Below, piece by piece: positions 42,256 to 49,524 of a DNA stretch of 64,000 nt; position 1 is the first letter of the stretch; the number at the start of each line of letters is the position of its first letter. A model generated the notes under the pieces. The model made no database searches and was not told the origin of the DNA. It saw only the letters and a program-made list of their open reading frames with translations. Source of the stretch: Caldilineae bacterium (lineage in GTDB: Bacteria; Chloroflexota; Anaerolineae; JAAEKA01); the NCBI GenBank assembly GCA_020634555.1, contig JACKBK010000007.1, positions 61,920-125,919 on the forward strand, given 5' to 3'. The translations under genes and the position numbers were made by a program.

Positions 42256-42711
42256 TTACTCGATGGCCATGTCCTCGCAGGACAGCACCAGTTCCTCGAT
42301 GGCCACGTCGCTGCCGCCCTTGGCGTTGAAGGTGGGCGCGGTGTAGCGCATGGGGCGGGCGTTGGTCAGCCGCCAGGTCATCACCGTGTTGGCGCCGGCC
42401 TCGTCGCGCAGTTGGATGGTGACGCTGCGCGCCGCGCCCTGGTCGCCGTTGCGCACCTGATCGATCCACTCGTAGAGGTCCAGGGCGCCGATGAGGCCAC
42501 GCTTGAGCGTGACGTCGCCGACCTTGTACATGCCGCTGATCTTGCGCACGCGGTTGACCGGCTCGTTGCCGTTGCGGTACTCGGCCATGGTGATCTCGGT
42601 GTTCAGGCCGCTGACCTCCTGAAAACCGGCCTTGACGCTGGCGGTGTCGCCGGTGCCCAGGTCTACCAGGAAATTGAAGTTGCTATAGGGATTGTCTCGT
42701 TCGGTGGCCAT
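42256..42711 (-). CDS. main inner tube protein (Afp1-like, gp19 family)
   Basis: 151 residues with the full tube-protein order: RDNPYSNFNFLVDLG, AGFQEVSGLNTEITMAEYRN, ISGMYKVGDVTLKRGLIG, LDLYEWIDQVRNG, VTIQLRDEAG and a SDVAIEELVLSCEDM end. Hexamers stack to form the rigid inner tube driven into the target. It sits between the two sheath genes, as in other eCIS clusters. Confidence 0.93.
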   Translation of the reverse strand: MATERDNPYSNFNFLVDLGTGDTASVKAGFQEVSGLNTEITMAEYRNGNEPVNRVRKISGMYKVGDVTLKRGLIGALDLYEWIDQVRNGDQGAARSVTIQLRDEAGANTVMTWRLTNARPMRYTAPTFNAKGGSDVAIEELVLSCEDMAIE

Positions 42712-42765
42712 GCAGATGCCTCCTGTGGTTCTGTCGAATTACGCCAGCAGCTCACCTGGCCAGCG

Positions 42766-44742
42766 CTACGCGGTGGCGGTGGCCGTCCACTGGCCGATGC
42801 GGAAGATTACGAACTCAGCCGGCCGCACAGGCGACACGCCGATCAGGCATACCAGCCGCCCGTTGTCGAGGTCGTTGGGAGTCATGGTGCTGCGGTCGCA
42901 GCGAACGAAGTAGGCTTCCTCCGGCTTGCTGCCCAGCAGCGCCCCCTGACGCCACTCGTTGTAGAGGAAGTCCTCCACGGTGCGGCGCACGTTGTCCCAA
43001 AGCTGCGGCCCGTTGGGCTCGAACACCACCCACTGGGTGCCAACATCGATGGTGCGCTCCAGATAGGCAAAGTAGCGCCGCAGGTTGACGTACTTCCACT
43101 CCGGGTCGTCGCTGATGGTGCGCGCTCCCCACAGCAGGTAGCCGCGGCCCTCGAAGAAGCGGAAGCAGTTGACGCCGTTGGGGTTCAGCGCCTCCTGCTG
43201 CGCCTTGTTGAGGCGCTGCTCGAAGTCGATGGCCAGCCGCACCACCTCGTTGGCGGGCGCCTTGTAGACGGCCCGCTCGATGTCGTTGCGGGCATAGATG
43301 CCGGCCACGAAACCGCTGGGGGGCAGCTTCAGCCGGCCGCTGGCCTGCGGGTTGGCGACCACCACCCAGGGATAGTAGATGGCGCCGTACTTGGAGGAAC
43401 GCAGGTTGCGGAAGCCCAACGCACCCGACACCAACTGGTTGGGCGGCGAGTCCAGAACGGCGATGCGATACTTCATGCGCTCGCAGTGGCTGATAACCGC
43501 ACCGTGGGTAGCCAGCACACGGTCCTGATCATCCTCGCTCAGGTAGACGGCAGAGTAGCCCGGCGCGGCCACAATGGAGATGTCTTCCACACTCTCAAGA
43601 GCCAACAGGCCGTTCTTGGGTTCCTGCAGGGGATCGTTGACGTAGTCATGGAAGTCGCTCTCGTTGCCCTCGTAGCTGTGGGCGGAGGGCAGGTTGCCGT
43701 CGCTGCCACCGCTCAGTACCAACATCTGGCGTCGGGCAGTCAGCACGCGCTGGCGGTCGGCCGAAGTCACCGGCACTTCCAGCAGCGAGTCGACGGCGGC
43801 GGCGCCCAGCAGCTCGCGCGCGATGTCCAGCGTTTCAGCCGTCTGGGCATCATCGTCGTCTTCATCGGCGATGCGGGGCGTCTCCAGGGCAAAGGGCACG
43901 GTCAGGAAGTCCAGGCGGATGTCCGGATCCCTGGCGAAGGTCGTCTCCAACGCTGCCCGGCCGCGCAGGTCAAAGCCAAACTCGCCGAGTTGCTCAGGCT
44001 GTTGAAAGCCCGCGCCGTTCACCTCAGGCTGCTCGACCTCGACCACGACGCTGAGCGGCCGCACATGCTCGGTGCCGGCCAGCGCATCGAGCGCGGTCGC
44101 TGTGGTCCCGTCTTGCAGCTCCCAACGTTGGGCTACGCTGTTCCACACTGCCAGCATCAGGCCATCGGCCTGCAAAGGCGTATAGCCGATGATGCGGCCG
44201 GTGGGCGGCGAGTCCTCCTCAACCGGTTGCCCGACATGCACCAGATCGTAGCTGCCGACCCGTGTCAACGTGCGACCGGTTGTCCCTGTGGTCAGCGCGT
44301 TGGAACCGACCTGTAACGTAAGCGTGACGCGCATGTTGCCGGCGGCGCCGGGAAAGCGCGCGTGCAACGTTACGGACGGCAATGCCGGCGAGTAGGCAGC
44401 GGCAGTGTCAACATGGCCGTAGTTGGCGTCGGGGGCAGCGCTGGACTCTCCATCATCAAAGATACGGCTGACGTACAGCCGCCGGCCGCCCTCCTCATAA
44501 AAGGCCCGCACGGCGTGGGCCAGATAGTTGGGCTGGCGACCGGTTGTAAAGACCAGATCCTCCAGTCCGCCGTAGATGCGCTCAAAGTCGGCAAAGCTGG
44601 TCAACAGCTCCGGTTCCCCGCTGACCGGTCCATAGCGGGCCGGCCCGACGAAGCCCGCCGTGCTGGTGCTGACCCCCTCCAACGATTTGGAGCGGAAACT
44701 GGTTTCCTCGACGTAGACGCCGGGTGCTAGATATTCGGGCAT
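42766..44742 (-). CDS. main contractile tail sheath protein
   Basis: 658 residues. The N-terminus MPEYLAPGVYVEETSFRS and GGLEDLVFTTGRQPNYLAHA, and the C-terminus YFVRCDRSTMTPNDLDNGRL with VSPVRPAEFVIFRIGQW, are classic sheath sequences. The middle has an acidic insert (DEDDDDAQTAETLD) typical of large eCIS sheaths. It contracts to propel the tube. It is the first of the sheath/tube block, preceded by a 172-bp spacer that could contain a promoter; none was clear. Confidence 0.93.
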   Translation of the reverse strand: MPEYLAPGVYVEETSFRSKSLEGVSTSTAGFVGPARYGPVSGEPELLTSFADFERIYGGLEDLVFTTGRQPNYLAHAVRAFYEEGGRRLYVSRIFDDGESSAAPDANYGHVDTAAAYSPALPSVTLHARFPGAAGNMRVTLTLQVGSNALTTGTTGRTLTRVGSYDLVHVGQPVEEDSPPTGRIIGYTPLQADGLMLAVWNSVAQRWELQDGTTATALDALAGTEHVRPLSVVVEVEQPEVNGAGFQQPEQLGEFGFDLRGRAALETTFARDPDIRLDFLTVPFALETPRIADEDDDDAQTAETLDIARELLGAAAVDSLLEVPVTSADRQRVLTARRQMLVLSGGSDGNLPSAHSYEGNESDFHDYVNDPLQEPKNGLLALESVEDISIVAAPGYSAVYLSEDDQDRVLATHGAVISHCERMKYRIAVLDSPPNQLVSGALGFRNLRSSKYGAIYYPWVVVANPQASGRLKLPPSGFVAGIYARNDIERAVYKAPANEVVRLAIDFEQRLNKAQQEALNPNGVNCFRFFEGRGYLLWGARTISDDPEWKYVNLRRYFAYLERTIDVGTQWVVFEPNGPQLWDNVRRTVEDFLYNEWRQGALLGSKPEEAYFVRCDRSTMTPNDLDNGRLVCLIGVSPVRPAEFVIFRIGQWTATATA

Positions 44743-44914
44743 GTCAGTGCCTCCTCAAAACTACAGGGTAACTGCTAAGGCTGCCGATGTGGGCACGCCG
44801 ATCGAGTGAAACGAATTGCGTTGTGTGTATTGCGTGTTGCTTTAGGTAACAGTAAGTGAAACGTAAAACGTGACGACGTAAGGTTTTGGCGCTGGTTGAG
44901 TTATAAAACACGCT

Positions 44915-45805
44915 TCACGCTGAATCCACCAACAGCCGCATACGGTTGGGAGGATCCAGGTTCTCTGTCACTACCTGCAACTCCTGGCCAAGGTGCAACA
45001 AGCGAATAATGTGATCGGCAACAACGCCGACCTGGTCATGAATCTGGGCGGGAGCCTGCTCCAGCAGCGAGCGCAAATCGGGCGGCTCCTGGCCGATAAG
45101 CCGCTGCTGGCCGGCCGGCTCGTATGCAACCCGGATGGTCAACTCCCAACGTAGCTCATCCCCGCCGTGGGGTGGTGAGCCCATTAGCGGCGGCAGTGTG
45201 CTGGCATAGGGCAGAAAGAGCGTGAAGACACCGCGGGCGTCGGCCAACGATGCATAGCTGGTGGTGTCATCGGGGGCCGCGGAGACAAGCGCCCAGGCTG
45301 CCGGCCGGTCGCTCGCCGCGTCCCACACCTGGCCGCGCAACACGCCCTGCCCCGACAAGGCCGGCCGGGAGGGCGAGGAAAAGAGCGGAACCTCCACCAG
45401 GCTCTCCTTGGGCAGACAGAGCAGCAACGAGAGCGGCAGAAAACGCCCCTGGTGATCGCTGACCTGCAACGCAAAGTTAGGCAATGGCCCCTCGAAATCG
45501 GGATCCAGCGGTTGTTCCAGCCCAGGCAACTCGATAGAATGGGGCGGACTGCTGACGCCTGGTGTACACCAAAAGGATGCTGGTTGCTGGCCAACCTCGA
45601 ACAAACGCAAGCCGGGCAGCGCGCGGTAGCCGTAGATGCCCGACAGCGGCGAGCGCACAGCGTAACGGGCCTCGCGGCGCACGCCCAACGGCCAGGCAAG
45701 CACCTCCAGCCCATCGCTCACAGCTACCCCTTGGGCCAGGTCGATGAAACGCAGCCCCAGGGGTGCTCGACGTACGCTGCTCTCCAAGACACGCACCGGC
45801 AACAT
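44915..45805 (-). CDS. eCIS-associated protein with carboxypeptidase-regulatory-like fold, unknown function
   Basis: 296 residues. The central part GVLRGQVWDAASDRPAAWAL, SYASLADARGVFTLFLPY resembles a CarboxypepD_reg (beta-sandwich) domain, and the C-terminal helix (IIRLLHLGQELQVVTEN) is amphipathic. It starts 2 bases after the DUF4255 gene stop and precedes the sheath gene, so it is probably a structural accessory such as a cap or collar partner. No membrane segment or catalytic motif is seen. Confidence 0.62.
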   Translation of the reverse strand: MLPVRVLESSVRRAPLGLRFIDLAQGVAVSDGLEVLAWPLGVRREARYAVRSPLSGIYGYRALPGLRLFEVGQQPASFWCTPGVSSPPHSIELPGLEQPLDPDFEGPLPNFALQVSDHQGRFLPLSLLLCLPKESLVEVPLFSSPSRPALSGQGVLRGQVWDAASDRPAAWALVSAAPDDTTSYASLADARGVFTLFLPYASTLPPLMGSPPHGGDELRWELTIRVAYEPAGQQRLIGQEPPDLRSLLEQAPAQIHDQVGVVADHIIRLLHLGQELQVVTENLDPPNRMRLLVDSA

Positions 45806-45807
45806 GG

Positions 45808-46395
45808 CTACTCCTCGACCACACCGTAGTCAAGCTGGCGGGTCAGCACCGGGCCGGCAGCCTGCACGTCCAACTCTGAATCGATCCGGACTACACGCGC
45901 CACGTAACTGGCTGAAACGTGGAAGTCGTGCGGCAGCACGTCCCAGATGCGTACCAACTCCTCAATAGCCATGTCGTTGCGCACGATCTCAACAGTCTCC
46001 TCGGCGGCGAAGGTGTTGGGCACCTGCGAGTTGAGGATGCCCGCCGGCAGAATAGGCCAATCCTCCAGCGTGCGCATCGTCCAACCCAGGATCTCGTGTT
46101 CCAGCGACGCGGCCTTGGCCCAGGGTGTCAACAACAGGTGAAGATCAACAGGAAGCTGGGTGCGTCGGCGCTGGCCGTTGGCATCGATGCGGGCCGGCGG
46201 CGTACGCTGCACTCCGTTGATGTTGGCCCGGTAGAGGAAGAGCGAAACGCCGGCATCCATGGGATCGGCAAAGTCCTGGGTGCTATAGACAGCAAACTGA
46301 AGCGGAGCGTCGTCGAACAACTCCGGCCGCCAGGACTGTTGCAGCAATCGGACAATAGCCTGACAGGTGGCGCTGATTGCTCGATAGGTGGCCAT
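45808..46395 (-). CDS. DUF4255 family tube-terminator/cap protein (Pvc16/Afp16-like)
   Basis: 195 residues. Family marks are YRAISATCQAIVRLL at the N-terminus, VSLFLYRANINGVQRT, LPVDLHLLLTPWAKAASLEH, ILGWTMRTLEDWPILPAGIL and SASYVARVVRIDSE. Pvc16-type proteins terminate the tube and sheath and fix particle length. It is the first canonical structural gene of the cluster, as in many Chloroflexota and actinobacterial eCIS loci. Confidence 0.88.
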   Translation of the reverse strand: MATYRAISATCQAIVRLLQQSWRPELFDDAPLQFAVYSTQDFADPMDAGVSLFLYRANINGVQRTPPARIDANGQRRRTQLPVDLHLLLTPWAKAASLEHEILGWTMRTLEDWPILPAGILNSQVPNTFAAEETVEIVRNDMAIEELVRIWDVLPHDFHVSASYVARVVRIDSELDVQAAGPVLTRQLDYGVVEE

Positions 46396-46433
46396 TCTAC
46401 TCCTGTTTCATCACTTGCCGGTTAGCGTCTGGG

Positions 46434-46712
46434 CTAACGAGTGGTCAGCGCCTCTGTGTAGGTACGAATAAAGGCAACCACATCTTGCAGTCGCTCGAAA
46501 TAGCGGCGCTGGCCGCTGGGCACGTGGGTAACGTGACCACGCCAGGTGGCTTCATCTATTTCACCGGCTTCCTCCGGTGACTCTTCGAGCCAGATCTTGA
46601 CGATGAACGAGTGGGACTCGTATGGATCCATGAGCCAGCCAGTACTCGCTTCCCGATGGCCGAGTTCGGTGTGAACCCGGCCTTTTTTGAACTGTCGCGG
46701 CCAAAACCACAT
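46434..46712 (-). CDS. small cluster-associated protein, 92 aa, unknown function
   Basis: Core YESHSFIVKIWLEESPEEAG, TWRGHVTHVPSGQRRYFER and a C-terminal helix. I chose ATG 46712 (MWFWPRQFKKG) because the longer frame begins with a TTG in pyrimidine-rich, low-complexity sequence. It lies between the regulator and the DUF4255 gene on the same strand, so it is probably the first gene of the eCIS transcript and could be regulatory. Confidence 0.6.
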   Translation of the reverse strand: MWFWPRQFKKGRVHTELGHREASTGWLMDPYESHSFIVKIWLEESPEEAGEIDEATWRGHVTHVPSGQRRYFERLQDVVAFIRTYTEALTTR

Positions 46713-46849
46713 AAGGTTACGTTGAAGTATAGCAGTTGAGCGGAGACGAGGCGTCTTTTTGCCGTCTGTGGCGGCGTCTGTTTGTGGGAGAAAGACGAGG
46801 GAAACGAGGAAGAGGGAAATACGGCAAAGTCGGGCTACCAAATTGATGG

Positions 46850-46915
46850 CGCGCTGAACAGAGGAAGGAAGGGGGGAAGGAAAGAAGGAAAAACTGGGAA
46901 AAGAGAGAAACGGAA
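46850..46915. other. polypurine tract
   Basis: About 65 bases almost entirely A and G on the plus strand (GAGGAAGGAAGGGGGGAAGG and on). It lies between the BTAD regulator and the first small gene of the cluster. Strand asymmetry of this length may form unusual DNA structure or simply be low-complexity sequence. Confidence 0.5.
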
Positions 46916-46923
46916 ACTACGGA

Positions 46924-47859
46924 TCAGGAGTCGGACAGAGCCAACTCGATGACCTCGAGTTCCTGCCGAATCTGGCGCTGCATCGCGGTCAGCGATTTAT
47001 GCAAGTGCCGAAGATGCGCCCGCGGGTCTGAGTGTGTTCGGTCACGCGGTGTTGGCGATTTGCCGGCGCCCGGTCCACCGGATGGATAATCGCTGTCGAA
47101 GGTGTCGGCGCGGATCTGCTCTACCAGGCGCAGTGAGCGCTGCGATGGTTGGACGTTGAGCTCCTCATGCAGGGTGCGCACCAGTTGTTCGTACTGCCGC
47201 AGCGCGGACGTTCGATCACCTGACAGGTAATACAGCCGCATCATGCGACGATGCGTACGCTCCCTCGCCCGGTCACACCGCAAGATCTGTTCTCCGTAGC
47301 CGAGTCCGATCTCATACCTGCCTTGCACCTGGCACCAGTCGATCAATTTATCCAGCATGGCAAGGTACATGTTCTGCAGACGCTCACGCTCGAAGATACA
47401 CCAGTCCTGGTAGCACCCTTCTAGCAGATCGCCGGCGTACAATCGAACGGCCCGATCCATCGCGTCTGCTGCCTGGTTCTCCAGCGCTGCGCCGGGAATG
47501 CCCTGCGTACGTGCGTACGCATCCTCGAACTGGGCCACGTCCAGCCAGATAGAGGAAACCGGGTTGAATTGCACCCAGTCCGGGTCCGCCACAACCGGTC
47601 CGCCGTCCCCGTCCAGAGCGCACGGTTCCAGCGCACTCTGGACCTGCCAAAGCGCTTGCCGCAGATATTTGCGCGTCCGGGCGCGGTGCGGTTCGCCCCA
47701 GAGCACCTCAGCAAGCACCTCGCGTGCGTGGGCGCGACTTCTGTGGATCAGCAGATAGGCCAGCAGCTCCTGTGTTTTGCGGCCATCAATGCCAACCAAT
47801 TCCTCCCCGTTGAATCGAATCTGAAACTTGCCAAACAATATGACCTGTATAACATTCAT
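46924..47859 (-). CDS. BTAD/SARP-type transcriptional regulator
   Basis: 311 residues. Residues about 1-95 are an OmpR/AfsR-like winged helix (VILFGKFQIRFNGEELVGID, RKTQELLAYLLIHRSRAHAR, WGEPHRARTRKYLRQALWQV). Residues about 110-260 are a bacterial transcriptional activation domain (YAGDLLEGCYQDWCIFERER, MRLYYLSGDRTSALRQYEQL). The C-terminus is charged and coiled. The start ATG 47859 was preferred over an upstream alternative because the protein then begins MNVIQVILFGKF, as relatives do. It lies directly upstream of the eCIS genes on the same strand and is the obvious candidate activator of the cluster. Confidence 0.85.
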   Translation of the reverse strand: MNVIQVILFGKFQIRFNGEELVGIDGRKTQELLAYLLIHRSRAHAREVLAEVLWGEPHRARTRKYLRQALWQVQSALEPCALDGDGGPVVADPDWVQFNPVSSIWLDVAQFEDAYARTQGIPGAALENQAADAMDRAVRLYAGDLLEGCYQDWCIFERERLQNMYLAMLDKLIDWCQVQGRYEIGLGYGEQILRCDRARERTHRRMMRLYYLSGDRTSALRQYEQLVRTLHEELNVQPSQRSLRLVEQIRADTFDSDYPSGGPGAGKSPTPRDRTHSDPRAHLRHLHKSLTAMQRQIRQELEVIELALSDS

Positions 47860-48086
47860 TCTAGCCACCGTGACAGCATCGACTCCACCAGAACAGACGA
47901 AGGGCATCTACAGTATTTGAACGAAAAAGGAGGCGCGTTTCTGCCATGAATACGCGTTTGGTGTGGCATTTACCTTGCTCACCAGTGGGTGCGAACCATT
48001 ATACCCCCTCCGCCGTTCGGTTGCCTTCCGCCCACCATACGCTTTTCCTACAACCCAGCCCGCAAGATGCCATCCGCCACAAGAGA

Positions 48087-48115
48087 TTGGCGAAAGCAGG
48101 CCGTTGTGTTATGCT
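48087..48115 (+). promoter_or_regulatory. candidate sigma-70 promoter for the secreted cohesin-like gene
   Basis: TTGGCG at 48087-48092 and TATGCT at 48110-48115 are separated by 17 bases, 35 bases upstream of the start codon. Each box matches four of six consensus positions or better. The rest of the divergent spacer (47860-48086) shows no other clear signal. Confidence 0.45.
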
Positions 48116-48150
48116 TCCTATGAAACTGTGGGATGACAAAGGACTACTAA

Positions 48151-48735
48151 ATGAGAGATAGAACGTTGCGAGTGAATTCCGCGGGGATGGCAGCACTGGT
48201 GGCGGCGGCCTTGCTCCTGATGCTGGCAGCCGGATCGACGGCTGGCCAGGCTGCACCAGCCGTGCCCGTTGTCCTGACGGTGGTTGGCCCTTCCCAGCCA
48301 GTGCCCGCCGGCCAGGATTTCCTGGTGACGATTCGCGTCAGCCAGGCGACCGATTTAGGCGCGTTCGAGTTTGGCGTCGACTTCGCTCAGGGCGTCTTGA
48401 GCACTCACCCCGACTGGATGGCACTGACGCCCTTTCTCGGCAGCACGGGACGCTCAACCGGTGAGCTGCGGATAACAAACCCGCCGAACCTGATGGATCC
48501 TGTGTTCGGCGCGTACAGCTACGGCTCTGGCAGCGGTCCAGCAGGCAACGGCGAGCTGGCAACCATTCAGTTTCACGCCGCGGCGCCGGGCACAAGCGAG
48601 ATCGAGCTAACACAGCCCCAGGTAACTGACACCAACGCCAACGTGCAGCAGGTGACGATCGTGGCAGGCAGCGTCACCGTGGCGCCATCATCATCAATGC
48701 GCCAATTGTTCCTGCCCATGCTGCTGCGGCGATGA
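48151..48735 (+). CDS. secreted cohesin-like domain protein with LPxLLR-type C-terminus
   Basis: 194 residues. Signal peptide at residues 1-36 (basic start, AALVAAALLLMLAAG core). A beta-sandwich resembling cohesin follows, with VPVVLTVVGPSQPVPAGQDF, LGAFEFGVDFAQGVL and IQFHAAAPGTSEIEL. The chain ends RQLFLPMLLRR; similar LPLxLR endings are frequent on exported Chloroflexota proteins and may be a surface-sorting or anchoring tag. It is transcribed divergently from the BTAD regulator. Role unknown; carbohydrate or partner binding is plausible. Confidence 0.7.
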   Translation: MRDRTLRVNSAGMAALVAAALLLMLAAGSTAGQAAPAVPVVLTVVGPSQPVPAGQDFLVTIRVSQATDLGAFEFGVDFAQGVLSTHPDWMALTPFLGSTGRSTGELRITNPPNLMDPVFGAYSYGSGSGPAGNGELATIQFHAAAPGTSEIELTQPQVTDTNANVQQVTIVAGSVTVAPSSSMRQLFLPMLLRR

Positions 48736-48794
48736 GGCATGACTGCGCCAAAAAGTTGGCAGGCCTTCAACGGGTTGCCGACTCTGGCACTTTG

Positions 48795-49517
48795 TTACCG
48801 CAACAGCGCGAACAGGTTGAGGTTCTGGCCGGCACCGTCCGCATAGAAGAGGTCAGCCACCGCCAGCCCGGCGGCGCCAGCCAGTGCTCTCAGTTCCGCC
48901 TCGTCCACCAGATGACAGTAACGCAGACCTGAGCCGCCGCGGTGCCAGTCCAGCAGGTAGTCACCGGGCTCCAGATCGCTGTCGTCCAAGCCCACTTGCG
49001 CCCAGGGCATGATCTTGCGCCGCAGCCGTTCCTCGTTCAGGAATTGCCACGTCGAGACAACCAGGAACCCATCAGCGGATAACAGGTCCCGCAGTGTTCG
49101 CAACAACGCGACGCGGTGATCCCAGCCAGGGATGTGGTGCAGCACAGCCAGCAGAGCAATCGCGTCGTATGTGGGCTGTGGCAAGGAAGTCTCCCAGTTA
49201 TCCTTGCTTATGTCGAGTAACAGAAACGTGGTTTGCACAGTAGTCAGCGCAGCCGCCGACTGTATCGCTATGGCCAGCAGTGTCTCGCTGGCATCGATGC
49301 CCGTGTAGCGCATGGACAAGCCGGCTTCGTCGAGAGCGTGGGCTAATCGACCGTTGCCACAGCCGACATCCAGCAACGACCTGGCGCCGTTTATGCACGC
49401 CACAACTCGCTGCAATCCGGGCTGGCGTGTACTGCGGCTATCGGCGAAAGGCTGGGCCAACGCCTCATAAAACGTTTGGTTGATCCTCAACAGTTGATTG
49501 GTTGTCTTCTGGTTCAT
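48795..49517 (-). CDS. SAM-dependent methyltransferase, Trm9-like
   Basis: 240 residues. Motif I LLDVGCGNGRLAHAL (about 47-61), YDAIALLAVLHHIPGWDHR and a Trm9/ALKBH8-like end GDYLLDWHRG followed by LRYCHLVDEAELRALA. Trm9 methylates carboxymethyl-uridine at tRNA position 34. That call is favoured because the head-to-head neighbour is elp3, the enzyme that makes the precursor. A general methyltransferase cannot be ruled out. The ATG starts are only 7 bp apart, so the promoters must overlap or lie inside the opposite gene. Confidence 0.68.
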   Translation of the reverse strand: MNQKTTNQLLRINQTFYEALAQPFADSRSTRQPGLQRVVACINGARSLLDVGCGNGRLAHALDEAGLSMRYTGIDASETLLAIAIQSAAALTTVQTTFLLLDISKDNWETSLPQPTYDAIALLAVLHHIPGWDHRVALLRTLRDLLSADGFLVVSTWQFLNEERLRRKIMPWAQVGLDDSDLEPGDYLLDWHRGGSGLRYCHLVDEAELRALAGAAGLAVADLFYADGAGQNLNLFALLR

Positions 49518-49524
49518 AGTTGCA

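Noticed and set aside
42241..44316. 691-codon open frame on the plus strand
   Set aside because: Lies opposite the clear tube and sheath genes; caused by high GC and codon bias.
8791..47859. Prophage or type VI secretion system
   Set aside because: No integrase, terminase, portal, capsid or lysis genes, and no TssJ/TssL/TssM membrane complex. DUF4255, the AAA+ ATPase and DUF4157 proteins point to an eCIS.
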